A stretch of 64,000 nucleotides of DNA, taken from Paraburkholderia heleia NBRC 101817. GTDB taxonomy: Bacteria > Pseudomonadota > Gammaproteobacteria > Burkholderiales > Burkholderiaceae. Numbering within the stretch: position 1 is the first letter of the stretch; every line of letters begins with the position of its first letter. The notes beneath the pieces were generated by a model that worked only from the letters and a program-made list of their open reading frames with translations, did not search any database and was not told the origin of the DNA. The translations under genes were made by a program, and so were the position numbers. The stretch lies in NCBI RefSeq assembly GCF_000739775.1, contig NZ_BBJH01000006.1, positions 310,001-374,000 on the forward strand. Reading direction: 5' to 3'. Of the stretch, positions 44,167 to 52,941 are shown piece after piece.

Positions 44167-45081
44167 GTGAGCGCTATCCAGTGGAGCGGGGTGTTTCCCG
44201 CCGTCAGCACGCAGTTCAAGGCGGACTTCTCAGTCGACATCGACGCCACGCACCGGGTGGTGAGCCATCTCGTCAAGGACGGCGTGTCGGGCCTCGTGGT
44301 GTGCGGCACCGTCGGCGAAAACACCTCGCTCGCCACGCATGAAAAACTCGCGGTGATCGAGGCCGCGCGCGACGCGGCAGGCGGCAAGGTGCCGGTGATC
44401 GCGGGCGTCGCCGAATTCACCACCGAGTTCGCGCGCCAAACCGTGAAGGAAGCGGCGCGCGTGGGCGTGGACGGCGTGATGGTCATGCCGGCGCTCGTGT
44501 ATTCCTCGAAGCCGCACGAAACGGCGGCGCATTTCCGCGCCGTGGCTTCCAGCACCGACGTGCCGGTGATGGTCTACAACAATCCGCCGATCTACAAGAA
44601 CGACGTCACGCCCGACATCCTGATCGCTCTTCAGGATTGCGAAAATATCGTCTGCTTCAAGGATTCGTCGGGCGATACGCGCCGCTTCATCGATCTGCGC
44701 AACGCCGTGGGCGACCGCTTCGTGCTGTTCGCGGGCCTCGACGACGTATTGGTCGAAAGCGTGGCCGTGGGCGCGCAAGGCTGGGTGTCGGGCATGTCGA
44801 ACGTCTTCCCGAAGGAAGGCGAAACGCTCTTTCGTCTCGCGAAACAAAAGCGCTTTGATGAAGCGCTCGCGCTCTACCGCTGGTTCATGCCGCTGCTGCA
44901 TCTCGACGCGCGCCCCGACCTCGTGCAGTGCATCAAGCTGTGCGAGGAGCTGGTGGGCCGCGGCAGCGCGATCACGCGCCCGCCGCGCCTGGCGCTCGAA
45001 GGCGAAGCGCTCGCGCATGTGAAGGCGGTGGTCGAGAAGGCGCTCGCCACACGCCCCGCCCTGCCGGACGTCGGTCTGTAA
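44167..45081 (+). CDS. lhpC: Pyrroline-4-hydroxy-2-carboxylate deaminase (DapA superfamily)
   Basis: A 304-residue DHDPS/NAL-family enzyme. It has CGTVGENTSLATHEK, the catalytic Tyr region MVYNNPPIYK (Tyr137) and the Schiff-base lysine K165 in VCFKDSSGD. In the hydroxyproline pathway this branch deaminates and dehydrates pyrroline-4-hydroxy-2-carboxylate to 2-oxoglutarate semialdehyde. Context supports that function over dihydrodipicolinate synthase, which shows different active-site surroundings. The start is GTG 44167 with AAGGAG upstream. A dedicated 2-oxoglutarate semialdehyde dehydrogenase is not adjacent. Confidence 0.85.
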   Translation: MSAIQWSGVFPAVSTQFKADFSVDIDATHRVVSHLVKDGVSGLVVCGTVGENTSLATHEKLAVIEAARDAAGGKVPVIAGVAEFTTEFARQTVKEAARVGVDGVMVMPALVYSSKPHETAAHFRAVASSTDVPVMVYNNPPIYKNDVTPDILIALQDCENIVCFKDSSGDTRRFIDLRNAVGDRFVLFAGLDDVLVESVAVGAQGWVSGMSNVFPKEGETLFRLAKQKRFDEALALYRWFMPLLHLDARPDLVQCIKLCEELVGRGSAITRPPRLALEGEALAHVKAVVEKALATRPALPDVGL

Positions 45082-45224
45082 GGGTTACGAACCCAGCGCG
45101 CCTCTCGCAATCTTCGTTCGAATCCTGCGCGACTGACTGCCCTGCTCCCTCTCGTCGTGCCGCTTAAGCACCGGTTAAGCCGGGATGAGCGACAATGTAA
45201 CGATAGAAATTGGGGGAGCGAACG

Positions 45225-45887
45225 ATGCGCCTGTTGCTGGTGGAAGACGACGAAATGATTGCCGAAACGGTGCTCGACTCGATGCGCCGCGAGGGTCATG
45301 CCGTCGACTGGGCGCGCGACGGGCGGGAAGCGGAGCTTTCGCTCGGCAACGACGTATACGATCTCGTGCTGCTCGATCTCGGGCTGCCGAAAAAGGATGG
45401 GATCGAGGTGCTGAACGGCTACCGCCGCAAGGGCGGCGAGGCAGCCGTGCTGATCCTGACCGCGCGCGACTCGGTGACGGACCGCATCGCCGGGCTCGAC
45501 GCCGGCGCCGACGACTACCTGATCAAGCCCTTCGATCTCGACGAACTGGCCGCCCGTACGCGCGCCATGCTCCGCCGCCGCACGGGCCAGAAACAGCCCG
45601 TCTACACGCATGGCTGCCTCGCACTCGACCCCGCCGCGCACGAAGTAACGAAGGACGGCGAAAGCATCGCGCTCGTGCCGCGCGAATTCGCGCTGCTGCG
45701 CGTGCTCATCGAGCAGCCCGCCCGCGTGTTCACGAAGGCCGAACTCGAAGAGCGCATGTACGGCTGGGGCGAGGAAGTCGGCAGCAACGCGATCGAGGTG
45801 CATGTGCACAGCTTGCGCCGCAAGATCGGCACCGACCAGATCGTGACCGTGCGCGGCGTGGGTTACCGGCTCAAGAGAGCGGAATGA
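45225..45887 (+). CDS. OmpR/QseB-type response regulator
   Basis: A 220-residue regulator: receiver (E7, D8, D9; phospho-acceptor D51; T79; K101 in IKPFD) followed by a winged-helix output domain (TKDGESIALVPREFALLRVLIEQPARVFTK, NAIEVHVHSLRRKIG, VRGVGYRLK). All phosphorylation residues are present. It is translationally coupled to the kinase gene (ATGA overlap). The strongest resemblance is to QseB/PmrA-like regulators. ATG 45225 has GGGGGAG seven bases upstream. Confidence 0.93.
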   Translation: MRLLLVEDDEMIAETVLDSMRREGHAVDWARDGREAELSLGNDVYDLVLLDLGLPKKDGIEVLNGYRRKGGEAAVLILTARDSVTDRIAGLDAGADDYLIKPFDLDELAARTRAMLRRRTGQKQPVYTHGCLALDPAAHEVTKDGESIALVPREFALLRVLIEQPARVFTKAELEERMYGWGEEVGSNAIEVHVHSLRRKIGTDQIVTVRGVGYRLKRAE

Positions 45888-47305
45888 ATTCCATCCGCCG
45901 CCGTCTGCTGGGCTGGCTCATCTGCGGTTTCGCGGCGGCTTCCGTCGTGGCCGGCTTCGGAATTTTTCACAGCGCGCGCGAGGAAGCGGGCGAGCTGTTC
46001 GATTACGAGCTGCATGCCGTAGCGCTTTCCATGCCCACGAACGCCACGATGGCGAGCGAGGTCAAGCAGTCCGGCCCCGGCTTCGACGAGATCGCCGACG
46101 ACCGCATTCTCATCCAGATCTGGGACCGCGACGGCAAGCTGGTTTATCGCTCGCAGGAAACGCCGGTGCTGCCGCGCCAGGCCACGGGCTTTCGCACGAT
46201 CGAGCACGACGAGGTGCATTGGCGCGTGTACGGTATCGCGCAACCGGAGCGCTTCGTTCAGGTCGCCCAGCCCATTTCCGTGCGCGACGGGCTGGCGCTG
46301 CACCTCGCGCTGCATACCCTGTGGCCGCTCGCACTGCTCGTGCCGGTGGCCATCGTGCTCCTGCTGTTCGCGGTGACGCGCGGGCTCGCGCCCGTGGGCG
46401 CCCTGTCGGCGCTGCTCGCCTCGCGCTCGGCGCACGAGCTGGAACCGTTGCGCCTCGATGGCTCGGTGCCGGTCGAACTGCGCCCGCTAGTCGTCGCGCT
46501 AAACGATCTGCTGGACCGCCTGAACGCGGCTTCGCAGGCGCAGCGCACCTTCATCGCCGACGCGGCGCACGAGCTGCGCTCGCCGCTCGCCGCGCTCAAG
46601 CTGCAATGGCAGGCGGCGCTGCACGACGGCACGCTCAGCGGCGAGCCGCGCACGCTCGAGCGCATGCAAACGCGGCTGAACCGCACGATCCGCCTCGTAC
46701 AGCAATTGCTCACGCTCGCGCGCGAAGACGCGCAGGCGAGCACACCCGCCACGGTCGTGAGCCTGCGGCGGCTGGGTGAGCAGGCCATCGGCGACTTCTC
46801 GCTGCTCGCGGAGGAAAAAGGCATCGACCTCGGCCTGGAGTCGCGGCCGCCCGTGACGCCTGAGTGCATCTGCAACGTGAACGCCGATGCACACGGCCTG
46901 AACACGATGCTGAACAACCTGCTGGACAACGCGATTCGCTACACGCCGACAGGCGGCAAGATCGATCTCGTGCTCACCCGTTCGCAGAACACGCTCGGCT
47001 TCGAAGTCATCGATAACGGGCCCGGGATTCCCGAAGGCGATCTCGAGCGCGTGCTCGACCGCTTCTTTCGCGGCGATCATGCCCAGGGCACGGGCAGCGG
47101 GCTCGGTCTTTCGATCGTGGCGCGCATCGCGCAGCGTCATGGCCTGACGTTCACGCTGCGCAACAACCCGGGCGGACGCGGGCTCACGGCTGCGGTAAGC
47201 GGGCTGCCGGCGCACGACAGCCCGGCGGCCAACACGAATGCGTCCGCCGCCCGACCCGCGCGGGCAACGAGCGATTCGGCTCAAGGCGCAGTCTCGGGCA
47301 GGTAG
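45884..47305 (+). CDS. QseC-like sensor histidine kinase
   Basis: A 473-residue kinase. Membrane helices lie at about 8-28 and 147-165 with a roughly 118-residue periplasmic sensor between them. A HAMP-like linker follows, the H-box FIADAAHELRSPLAALKLQ with His229, the N-box NNLLDNAIRYTP, G1 DNGPGIP and G2 GTGSGLGLSI. The C-terminal 35 residues are Ala/Ser/Arg-rich and disordered. It phosphorylates the regulator encoded just upstream, with which it overlaps by four bases. The signal is unknown. Confidence 0.92.
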   Translation: MNSIRRRLLGWLICGFAAASVVAGFGIFHSAREEAGELFDYELHAVALSMPTNATMASEVKQSGPGFDEIADDRILIQIWDRDGKLVYRSQETPVLPRQATGFRTIEHDEVHWRVYGIAQPERFVQVAQPISVRDGLALHLALHTLWPLALLVPVAIVLLLFAVTRGLAPVGALSALLASRSAHELEPLRLDGSVPVELRPLVVALNDLLDRLNAASQAQRTFIADAAHELRSPLAALKLQWQAALHDGTLSGEPRTLERMQTRLNRTIRLVQQLLTLAREDAQASTPATVVSLRRLGEQAIGDFSLLAEEKGIDLGLESRPPVTPECICNVNADAHGLNTMLNNLLDNAIRYTPTGGKIDLVLTRSQNTLGFEVIDNGPGIPEGDLERVLDRFFRGDHAQGTGSGLGLSIVARIAQRHGLTFTLRNNPGGRGLTAAVSGLPAHDSPAANTNASAARPARATSDSAQGAVSGR

Positions 47306-47380
47306 CGGCTCACCGGCGCGTCCAGCGAGAGCCTGCTGATTCCGCGCGATGGCCTCCAGCGAGACGACCCGCGCTCCCCC

Positions 47381-48949
47381 TTACTCGGCGTACTCCGGGC
47401 TGCGCTGAAGCTCATTCACGCTGCCGGCAGCGTACCCTTCGCGCATGCGCGGCGCATAAACGGGCGTCGCGGCTTGCCCGCGCGCACCGCCGCGCACGAA
47501 GCGGCGCCCTTCCCGGCCATACACGGCATCCGGCTCGGGGAAGATCGTCAGCAGTACGACGTAGATCATGCCGCCCACCGCCAGCGAGACCGGTACGCTC
47601 AGATCGAGGCCACCCGCCAGCGACCCAAGCGGACCGACGAACTGCCCCGGCAGGTTCACGAACGAAAGACCGAGCAACGCCGCCGGCAGCCACGCGCCCA
47701 TCGCGCGCAGATTCCAGCCGTGCGTGAACCAGTAGTGCCCGCCACGGCCGCCGCGATTGAAGACCTGGAGGTCGTCGGCGAGATAGTGGCCGCGGCGCGT
47801 CATGAAGCCGATCACCATGATCGCCATCCACGGGCAGCTGAACGTGCAGATCAGCGTGGAGAACGTCGAGACGCTTTCCACGAGATTGAACGCGAAGCGG
47901 CCGACGAAGATGAAGCCGATGGCCAGCGTGCCGATCAGCATGGTCGCGCGCACGCGGTTCAGGAGCTTCGGGAACATGCTCGACATGTCGAGGCCGGTGC
48001 CGTAGAGCGCGGTCGTGCCTGTGGACATGCCGCCGATGATCGCAATGAGGCAGGTAGGCAGCAGGAACCAGCGCGGCGATACGGCCAGCAGTCCGCCCAC
48101 ATAATCGTTCGAGGCAATGTAGCCCGGCGCCTTCGTTGCGATGAGCGTGGCCGTGACGAGGCCGAAGAAGAATGGCACGAAGGTGGCGATCTGCGCGGCG
48201 AACACAGCGCCCATCACGCGGTGGCGCGGCGTGTGCTGCGGAATGTAGCGCGCCCAGTCGCCGAGCGTGGAGGCGAACGACACCGGGTTGCTCAACGCGA
48301 CGAGCACGGCGCTCACGAAGGCCACCCAGAATCCCGCGCCACCCTCATGCAGCGTGCCGGCGTAGCCGGGATCGAACGTGCCCGCGAACGCAAAGGCGCC
48401 CACCACGAACATGAGGCTCGCTGCCCACACGGCGATCCTGTTCACCCACAGCATGAAGCGAAAGCCGTAGATGCACACCACCACCACGAGCAAGGCGAAC
48501 ACCATATAGGCCGAGCCCAGCGTCCACGTGTTGACCGGCACGCCGACCATGTCGTGCGCGCCGCCCACGAGCGCATCGCCCGAACTCCAGACGGCGAGTG
48601 CAAAGAACGCGATCGACGTGAGCAGCGCAAGAAACGAGCCCACGATCCGCCCGTGGATGCCGAAGTGCGCACCCGACGAAACCGGATCGCTCGTGCCGTT
48701 GCGCGGACCGAACAGGCTCATGGGCGCGAGAATGCAGGTGCCGGCGAGCACGCCGAGCACGACGGACCACACGCCGGCCTTGAACGAGAGGCCGACCAGC
48801 ACCGGAAAGCTGCCCAGCACCGAGGTGGAGAAGGTATTGCAGCCGCCGAACAGCAGCCGGAACAGATCGATGGGCCGCGCGTAGCGCGACGCATCGGGAA
48901 TGCGTTCGAAACCGAATGTTTCGATCTGGGTAATGCTGTTGTCGCTCAT
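47381..48949 (-). CDS. NCS1-family (cytosine permease-type) transporter
   Basis: A 522-residue membrane protein with about 12 helices. TSDPVSSGAHFGIHGRIVGSFLALL, VALSNPVSFASTLGDWARYIPQ and GGMSTGTTALYGTGLDMSSMFP are typical of the NCS1 nucleobase:cation symporter family. Given the neighbouring LysR, amine oxidase, ureohydrolase and aldehyde dehydrogenase genes, it may import a guanidino or polyamine compound rather than cytosine; this is inference. ATG 48949 is chosen because AAGGAG precedes it; ATG 48985 would add 12 residues. The last 45 residues form a hydrophilic tail. Confidence 0.86.
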   Translation of the reverse strand: MSDNSITQIETFGFERIPDASRYARPIDLFRLLFGGCNTFSTSVLGSFPVLVGLSFKAGVWSVVLGVLAGTCILAPMSLFGPRNGTSDPVSSGAHFGIHGRIVGSFLALLTSIAFFALAVWSSGDALVGGAHDMVGVPVNTWTLGSAYMVFALLVVVVCIYGFRFMLWVNRIAVWAASLMFVVGAFAFAGTFDPGYAGTLHEGGAGFWVAFVSAVLVALSNPVSFASTLGDWARYIPQHTPRHRVMGAVFAAQIATFVPFFFGLVTATLIATKAPGYIASNDYVGGLLAVSPRWFLLPTCLIAIIGGMSTGTTALYGTGLDMSSMFPKLLNRVRATMLIGTLAIGFIFVGRFAFNLVESVSTFSTLICTFSCPWMAIMVIGFMTRRGHYLADDLQVFNRGGRGGHYWFTHGWNLRAMGAWLPAALLGLSFVNLPGQFVGPLGSLAGGLDLSVPVSLAVGGMIYVVLLTIFPEPDAVYGREGRRFVRGGARGQAATPVYAPRMREGYAAGSVNELQRSPEYAE

Positions 48950-49110
48950 TGTCTCACTCCTTGCAGCGCTGATCGGGTTGCTCATGCAAACAACCCGTCA
49001 ACGCACTATCCATGTCTCGCGCCCACTTTAATCGATCACAGCGGGCTATTTATTCTGCATTCCATACGTTCACATCATGCGCAGCCTATGTATGACCCAC
49101 ACCGCTTCTT

Positions 49111-50049
49111 TCATTCGGCCAGCGAGTCGGGCACGGCGGCATGCTGCCCATACACGTTAAGCAGATCGTCGCAAAACGCGCGCACGATGGGCTTTTCCGC
49201 GGCGCTGCGCTTGACGGCCAGATGCATCGGCACGTCGAAGCCGAAGGTGGTGCGTCCGAGCGCCCGGATGAGGCCCCGCTGCTCGAACGGCTCGGCGTGA
49301 TGCGCGGGCAGATAGCCGATATGGCTGCCCGAGAGGATCAGGACCGTGGCGGCGTCGATGCTGTCGGCAATCGCCGTCACCTGCCGATCGCCGATACCGG
49401 CAAGCTCCTCAGGTATCGGATAGCTGCGCCAGACCCAGTCGTGCTCGCGCAGGTCGTCCACGTTGACGTTCGGCGCACCATGGAAAAGCGCATGCCCGCG
49501 TCCGCAGCACAGCACCTGTCGCTCGCTGAACAGCTCGGTATAGTCGAGGCCCGCCACGCGATGCCAGAAGTAGCCGATCGCAATGTCGAGGTGGTTGTTG
49601 ACGAGGCTTTCCTCGAGTTCCCGAGGCGCCGCGACCTTCATCGTGAAACGCACAGCCTGGTCGCGTTTGCGGAATGCGCCTATCGCCTCCGCGAGCCGCG
49701 CGTTCTCGACGTGCGAAGCCTGGCCGATCAGGCCGATGCCGAGCGTGCCGACGAGTTTGCGGTCGATATCGCGCACGCGCGCGACGAACTCGGTGGTGGC
49801 TGCAACGAGCGCGCGCGCAGAAGGCACGAAACGCTCGCCCTTCGACGTGAGACGAAAGCCACCGCGCCCGCGCTCGCAGAGCTTGAAGCCCACGCGCGCC
49901 TCGAGCGCCGAGAGTTGCGTGCTGATGGTGGACTGCCGCACGCCTAGCGTCGCTTCGGCCGCGGTGATGCCGCGCGCGTCCACCACGGCGAGAAACACGC
50001 GGATGAGCCGCAGGTCGAGATCGGACGTATTGGAGAACATGCCGCTCAT
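49111..50049 (-). CDS. LysR-family regulator of the guanidino/polyamine locus
   Basis: A 312-residue LysR protein. The HTH is at about residues 10-70 (LDLRLIRVFLAVVDARGITAAEATLGVRQSTISTQLSALEARVGFKLCERGRGGFRLT), followed by an effector domain with WRSYPIPEELAGI and SGSHIGYLPAHHAEPFEQRGLI. It starts three bases after the stop of the FAD oxidase gene, so it is part of that operon, an unusual position for a LysR gene. It probably regulates the oxidase, cupin and NCS1 transporter genes. Confidence 0.87.
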   Translation of the reverse strand: MSGMFSNTSDLDLRLIRVFLAVVDARGITAAEATLGVRQSTISTQLSALEARVGFKLCERGRGGFRLTSKGERFVPSARALVAATTEFVARVRDIDRKLVGTLGIGLIGQASHVENARLAEAIGAFRKRDQAVRFTMKVAAPRELEESLVNNHLDIAIGYFWHRVAGLDYTELFSERQVLCCGRGHALFHGAPNVNVDDLREHDWVWRSYPIPEELAGIGDRQVTAIADSIDAATVLILSGSHIGYLPAHHAEPFEQRGLIRALGRTTFGFDVPMHLAVKRSAAEKPIVRAFCDDLLNVYGQHAAVPDSLAE

Positions 50050-50052
50050 CCC

Positions 50053-51486
50053 TCACATTGGAAAGCCCATCGCCTTGATACCCTTGATCCACGCGCGCTT
50101 CCAGCCGCCTTCGGCGTCGGCGCCGTCGAACGCATGGAACGTGACCTTGGCGGCCAGCCAGCGCACCGGCTCCGGCGGAATATAAGTCGGACTCTGGTTG
50201 GCAATATCGAGCGCGCGCTCGGGGCTCGCACGGTCGAACAGGATATTCAGGCCCATGAACGCGCCGAAGCGGCTCGCCGCCACGCCAAAACCCGTGTAAC
50301 CCGCCACGAAAACGGCCTTGCCGTTCAGATAGCGCTTCGCGAACACGGAGCCGCGCGAGCAGTAGTCTATCGGCCCGCCCCACGCATGCGAGAAGCGCAC
50401 ATCGGCAAGCTGCGGAAAGGTGCGGTAAAACGCCTGCGCGAGCCGATAGTAGGTCTCGGCCTTCTGGTCCTGCGGGGGATTCGGATCGCCGTCGAAGTGA
50501 TAGCTCACGAGTCCGCCGAAGATGATGTTGTTGTTCTTCGTGAGGCGGAAGTAATTGAGCTGCGTGCGCGTGTCGTAAATGCCCTGGCGATTTTTCCAGC
50601 CAATACGCGCGAGCTGTTCTTCGGTGAGCGGTTCGGTGGCGAGCACGTGGTCGCGCACCTGCAGCACGCGCCGGTTGATATCCGGAATGCCGACCTTTGC
50701 CGTACCGCTGCCGAACACCACGCGCGGGGCGCGCACGCTGCCTTCGGGCGTCTTCACGTACACAGTCCGGCCTTCGTCGACGACGTCGATGAGCGGCGTG
50801 TGCTCGTAGAGCTTCACGCCAAGCGAAAGCGCCGCGCGCTTGAGACCCCATGCAAGCTTGGCCGGATGCACGATGCCGCTGCGATTGCGCGACCACAGCG
50901 CGCCGGCGAACAAGGGCGAATCGAGTTGCTCGCGCGTCGCCTCGCCATCGAGCAGGACAACGTCGTGCCCATAGCGCTGGTGCAGTTCATAGTCGCCGCG
51001 CAAAGACTCGATATGCCCGGGATCGACCGCCACGGTCATTTCGCCGTTCCATTCGATATCGGCGTCGATGTTGTAACGCTTGAGCGTTTCCTCGAAGCCG
51101 TCGAGGTTGTGATGGCCGAACGCTTCGAGCTGCGCAATATCGTTAGGGAATACCCGCACGGCATTGGGCAATCCATGCATCACCGAAGTCGAGATGATGC
51201 CGCCCGCGCGGCCCGACGCGCCGTGCGCGACCTTGCCCGCCTCGATCAGCACGACGTTCAGATGCGGCATCTGCTCCCTGGCCTGCACGGCGGCCCAAAG
51301 CCCCGTGAAGCCGCCGCCGACGATCAGCAGGTCGGCCTCCACGTCGGCAGTGAGCCTGGGTTCGGTCGGCGGCTCGGCGGGGTTGTCGAGCCAGTACGGA
51401 AAGAACCGCGTGCGCGAAAGCGCCTCTTGCACGCTGAGCGCGACGCCCGGGCGCGATTCGACTTCAACTTCTGCAGAGATACTCAT
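50053..51486 (-). CDS. FAD-dependent amine oxidase, gamma-glutamylputrescine oxidase-like
   Basis: A 477-residue DAO-superfamily flavoprotein related to PuuB/OrdL. It has an extended N-terminus (FFPYWLDNPAEPPTEPRLTA), then FAD motif ADLLIVGGGFTGLWAAVQAREQ, GKVAHGASGRAGGIISTSVMHGLP, and the C-terminal VFVAGYTGFGVAASRFGA. It should oxidise a primary or secondary amine to an aldehyde with release of ammonia or an amine. With the ureohydrolase and aldehyde dehydrogenase genes on the other side of the locus, putrescine or a related aminoalkyl compound is likely. ATG 51486 or ATG 51489 are the start candidates. Confidence 0.82.
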   Translation of the reverse strand: MSISAEVEVESRPGVALSVQEALSRTRFFPYWLDNPAEPPTEPRLTADVEADLLIVGGGFTGLWAAVQAREQMPHLNVVLIEAGKVAHGASGRAGGIISTSVMHGLPNAVRVFPNDIAQLEAFGHHNLDGFEETLKRYNIDADIEWNGEMTVAVDPGHIESLRGDYELHQRYGHDVVLLDGEATREQLDSPLFAGALWSRNRSGIVHPAKLAWGLKRAALSLGVKLYEHTPLIDVVDEGRTVYVKTPEGSVRAPRVVFGSGTAKVGIPDINRRVLQVRDHVLATEPLTEEQLARIGWKNRQGIYDTRTQLNYFRLTKNNNIIFGGLVSYHFDGDPNPPQDQKAETYYRLAQAFYRTFPQLADVRFSHAWGGPIDYCSRGSVFAKRYLNGKAVFVAGYTGFGVAASRFGAFMGLNILFDRASPERALDIANQSPTYIPPEPVRWLAAKVTFHAFDGADAEGGWKRAWIKGIKAMGFPM

Positions 51487-51555
51487 CATGGACTTCACTG
51501 CACAGAACGGGAGAAACAAAAGCCGCCTCCCACGGGAGGCAGCTCGCCATGGTCC

Positions 51556-51900
51556 TTAGGCCTGTTCGAGCACGACGTAGAACTTCTTCGCGTCTTCGAG
51601 GGTTTCCCAGCGGCCTGCAAATCCGGCGGGCAGGAGGTAGCCCTGGCCCGCCGTGAATTCCTTGCGGGCACCGTTCGCGTCGGTCAGGGCGATCTTGCCC
51701 TGCACGAGCCATACCGCTTCGTCGGCGGTCGTGGCCGGGAAATCCACCGCGCCGACCTTGCCTTCCCACCAGCCGATCACGTAGTGATTGTTCTTGCCGG
51801 ACGTGGCACGCCAGTCACTTTCGTCCATACCGTACTCCAGCCTGGTGAATTCGCCGATGCCGGCGCCCAGCGGCACGATGTCCTGAATCAGTTTGCTCAT
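51556..51900 (-). CDS. Cupin-domain protein (DUF861/EutQ-like)
   Basis: A 114-residue single cupin. GKNNHYVIGWWEGKVGAVDFPATTADEAVWLVQGKIALTD and GQGYLLPAGFAGRWETLEDAKKFYVVLEQ carry the two cupin motifs, but the metal-binding histidines are mostly replaced, so it may be a binding rather than catalytic protein. It is the first gene of the minus-strand operon with the FAD oxidase and is conserved beside PuuB-like oxidases in other proteobacteria to my recollection. ATG 51900 is the natural start. GTAAC-N6-GTTAC (51924-51939) lies just upstream. Confidence 0.82.
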   Translation of the reverse strand: MSKLIQDIVPLGAGIGEFTRLEYGMDESDWRATSGKNNHYVIGWWEGKVGAVDFPATTADEAVWLVQGKIALTDANGARKEFTAGQGYLLPAGFAGRWETLEDAKKFYVVLEQA

Positions 51901-51923
51901 TTGCGTCGCTTCCAGTTGATTGA

Positions 51924-51939
51924 GTAACGCCAAAGTTAC
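51924..51939. promoter_or_regulatory. Inverted repeat upstream of the cupin gene
   Basis: GTAAC-gccaaa-GTTAC lies 24 bases before the cupin start codon on the minus strand, in the region where the operon's promoter or leader must be. It may be an operator; there is no independent support. Confidence 0.3.
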
Positions 51940-51961
51940 CGACTGGCGCGGCCGCAGTATG

Positions 51962-51977
51962 CCCCCCCTCAGGGGGG
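51962..51977. repeat. C-run/G-run palindrome
   Basis: Seven C residues, TCA, then six G residues form a near-perfect palindrome in the cupin/LuxR divergent gap. It could form a cruciform or serve as a regulator site. A small stem GCCC-6 bases-GGGC followed by six T residues lies 30 bases to the right (51995-52014). Confidence 0.5.
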
Positions 51978-52010
51978 ACAAGCGGTGTTTTGCTGCCCGG
52001 TTTTGGGCTT

Positions 52011-52039
52011 TTTTGGCGGCAATAGCCTTCGGCTATAAT
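52011..52039 (+). promoter_or_regulatory. Promoter of the LuxR-type gene with overlapping palindrome
   Basis: A perfect -10 TATAAT is at 52034-52039, with a weak -35 TTTTGG at 52011-52016 (17-bp spacer). ATAGCC-ttc-GGCTAT (52022-52036) covers the spacer end and half of the -10, a typical repressor position. Predicted transcription begins near 52046, about 20 bases before ATG 52067. Confidence 0.62.
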
Positions 52040-52066
52040 GAACCGGCCATCACGAATGGGCGTGCC

Positions 52067-52897
52067 ATGCTGCTCAACGTCCCCCCGCTCAACCGCGATC
52101 AACCGAACTTTCCGCTCTCGTTCAAGACCCTCGGCAATGTGATCGAGGCCGTCGGCACGCCCGATTTCGTGCCGCGCCTCACGCTGCTGGTGAACGAGGT
52201 CGTGCCCGTCAATGTCGTGCATATCGAGCGTTCGCGCACGGACAGCACGATGCCCACGGGCTTTCGTTGCGAATGGATCGGCAGTGGCGGGGTCGGAATG
52301 GATTCGGGCGCGATCTCGGACGTGATGACCCTCTATTACGACCGCTTCTACGAAAGCGATCCGCTGTTCGCGGGCATTCGCGGCAAGCTCGGCACAATGC
52401 TGGTGGTGCGCGACATCGGCGCAATACCGCCGGGCGAATTCCGCCAGCGGCTCTTCGACGAGGCGCGCATCGCCCACGAATGCGTGCTCGCACGCGGCAC
52501 GCGCCACGCGCAGGACTCCATCGCGCTCGAACGCGGATTGCGCGAACCGCCGTTTACGCTCATGGAAATGAACCGTTTTCGCAGCGTGAGCGAGTTTTTG
52601 TTTCCGCTGCTCGAACTGCATGCCTCCACGAGCGCGGCCCGGCGCATCGCCCACGCGGCTCCGTTCATGCATCCGCTCGCGCAGTTCGACGCGCGCATTG
52701 CGTCAGACAATGTGCGCCTGTCCAAACGCGAATACGAAACCTGCGCGCACCTCATCACCGGAAAGACCGTGCCCGAAGCCGCGCAGATCCTGGGCGTGCA
52801 GGTGGCCACCGCCGAGTCGTACGTGAAGCGCGCCTTCGCGAAGCTGGGCGTGCGCACCAAGCGCGAACTGATCGCCTGGGGCCACGCCGCGGTTTAA
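52067..52897 (+). CDS. LuxR-type transcriptional regulator (orphan)
   Basis: A 276-residue regulator with a C-terminal LuxR/FixJ HTH at about residues 218-270 (LSKREYETCAHLITGKTVPEAAQILGVQVATAESYVKRAFAKLGVRTKRELIAW). The N-terminal 200 residues match no domain that I can name: no receiver Asp pattern and no clear autoinducer-binding WYDPW motif. No luxI homologue is in the window. It lies 151 bases upstream of the ureohydrolase gene on the same strand and probably activates it through the dyad at 52942-52961. ATG 52067 fits the promoter. Confidence 0.83.
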   Translation: MLLNVPPLNRDQPNFPLSFKTLGNVIEAVGTPDFVPRLTLLVNEVVPVNVVHIERSRTDSTMPTGFRCEWIGSGGVGMDSGAISDVMTLYYDRFYESDPLFAGIRGKLGTMLVVRDIGAIPPGEFRQRLFDEARIAHECVLARGTRHAQDSIALERGLREPPFTLMEMNRFRSVSEFLFPLLELHASTSAARRIAHAAPFMHPLAQFDARIASDNVRLSKREYETCAHLITGKTVPEAAQILGVQVATAESYVKRAFAKLGVRTKRELIAWGHAAV

Positions 52898-52941
52898 GCA
52901 GGCCGCTTGATCACGGCGTTTAACCGATTAAAGACTTGCAT

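Noticed and set aside
44167..45081. Dihydrodipicolinate synthase (dapA) for the DapA-family gene
   Set aside because: Position beside four hydroxyproline genes and the divergent active-site neighbourhood favour the pathway deaminase.
47474..49300. Long plus-strand frame opposite the NCS1 transporter
   Set aside because: Antisense shadow; the minus-strand frame is a complete 12-helix transporter.
51995..52014. Stem GCCC-N6-GGGC followed by six T residues as a terminator
   Set aside because: No plus-strand gene ends upstream of it and the stem is only four base pairs; it is kept only as a remark in the cupin/LuxR gap.
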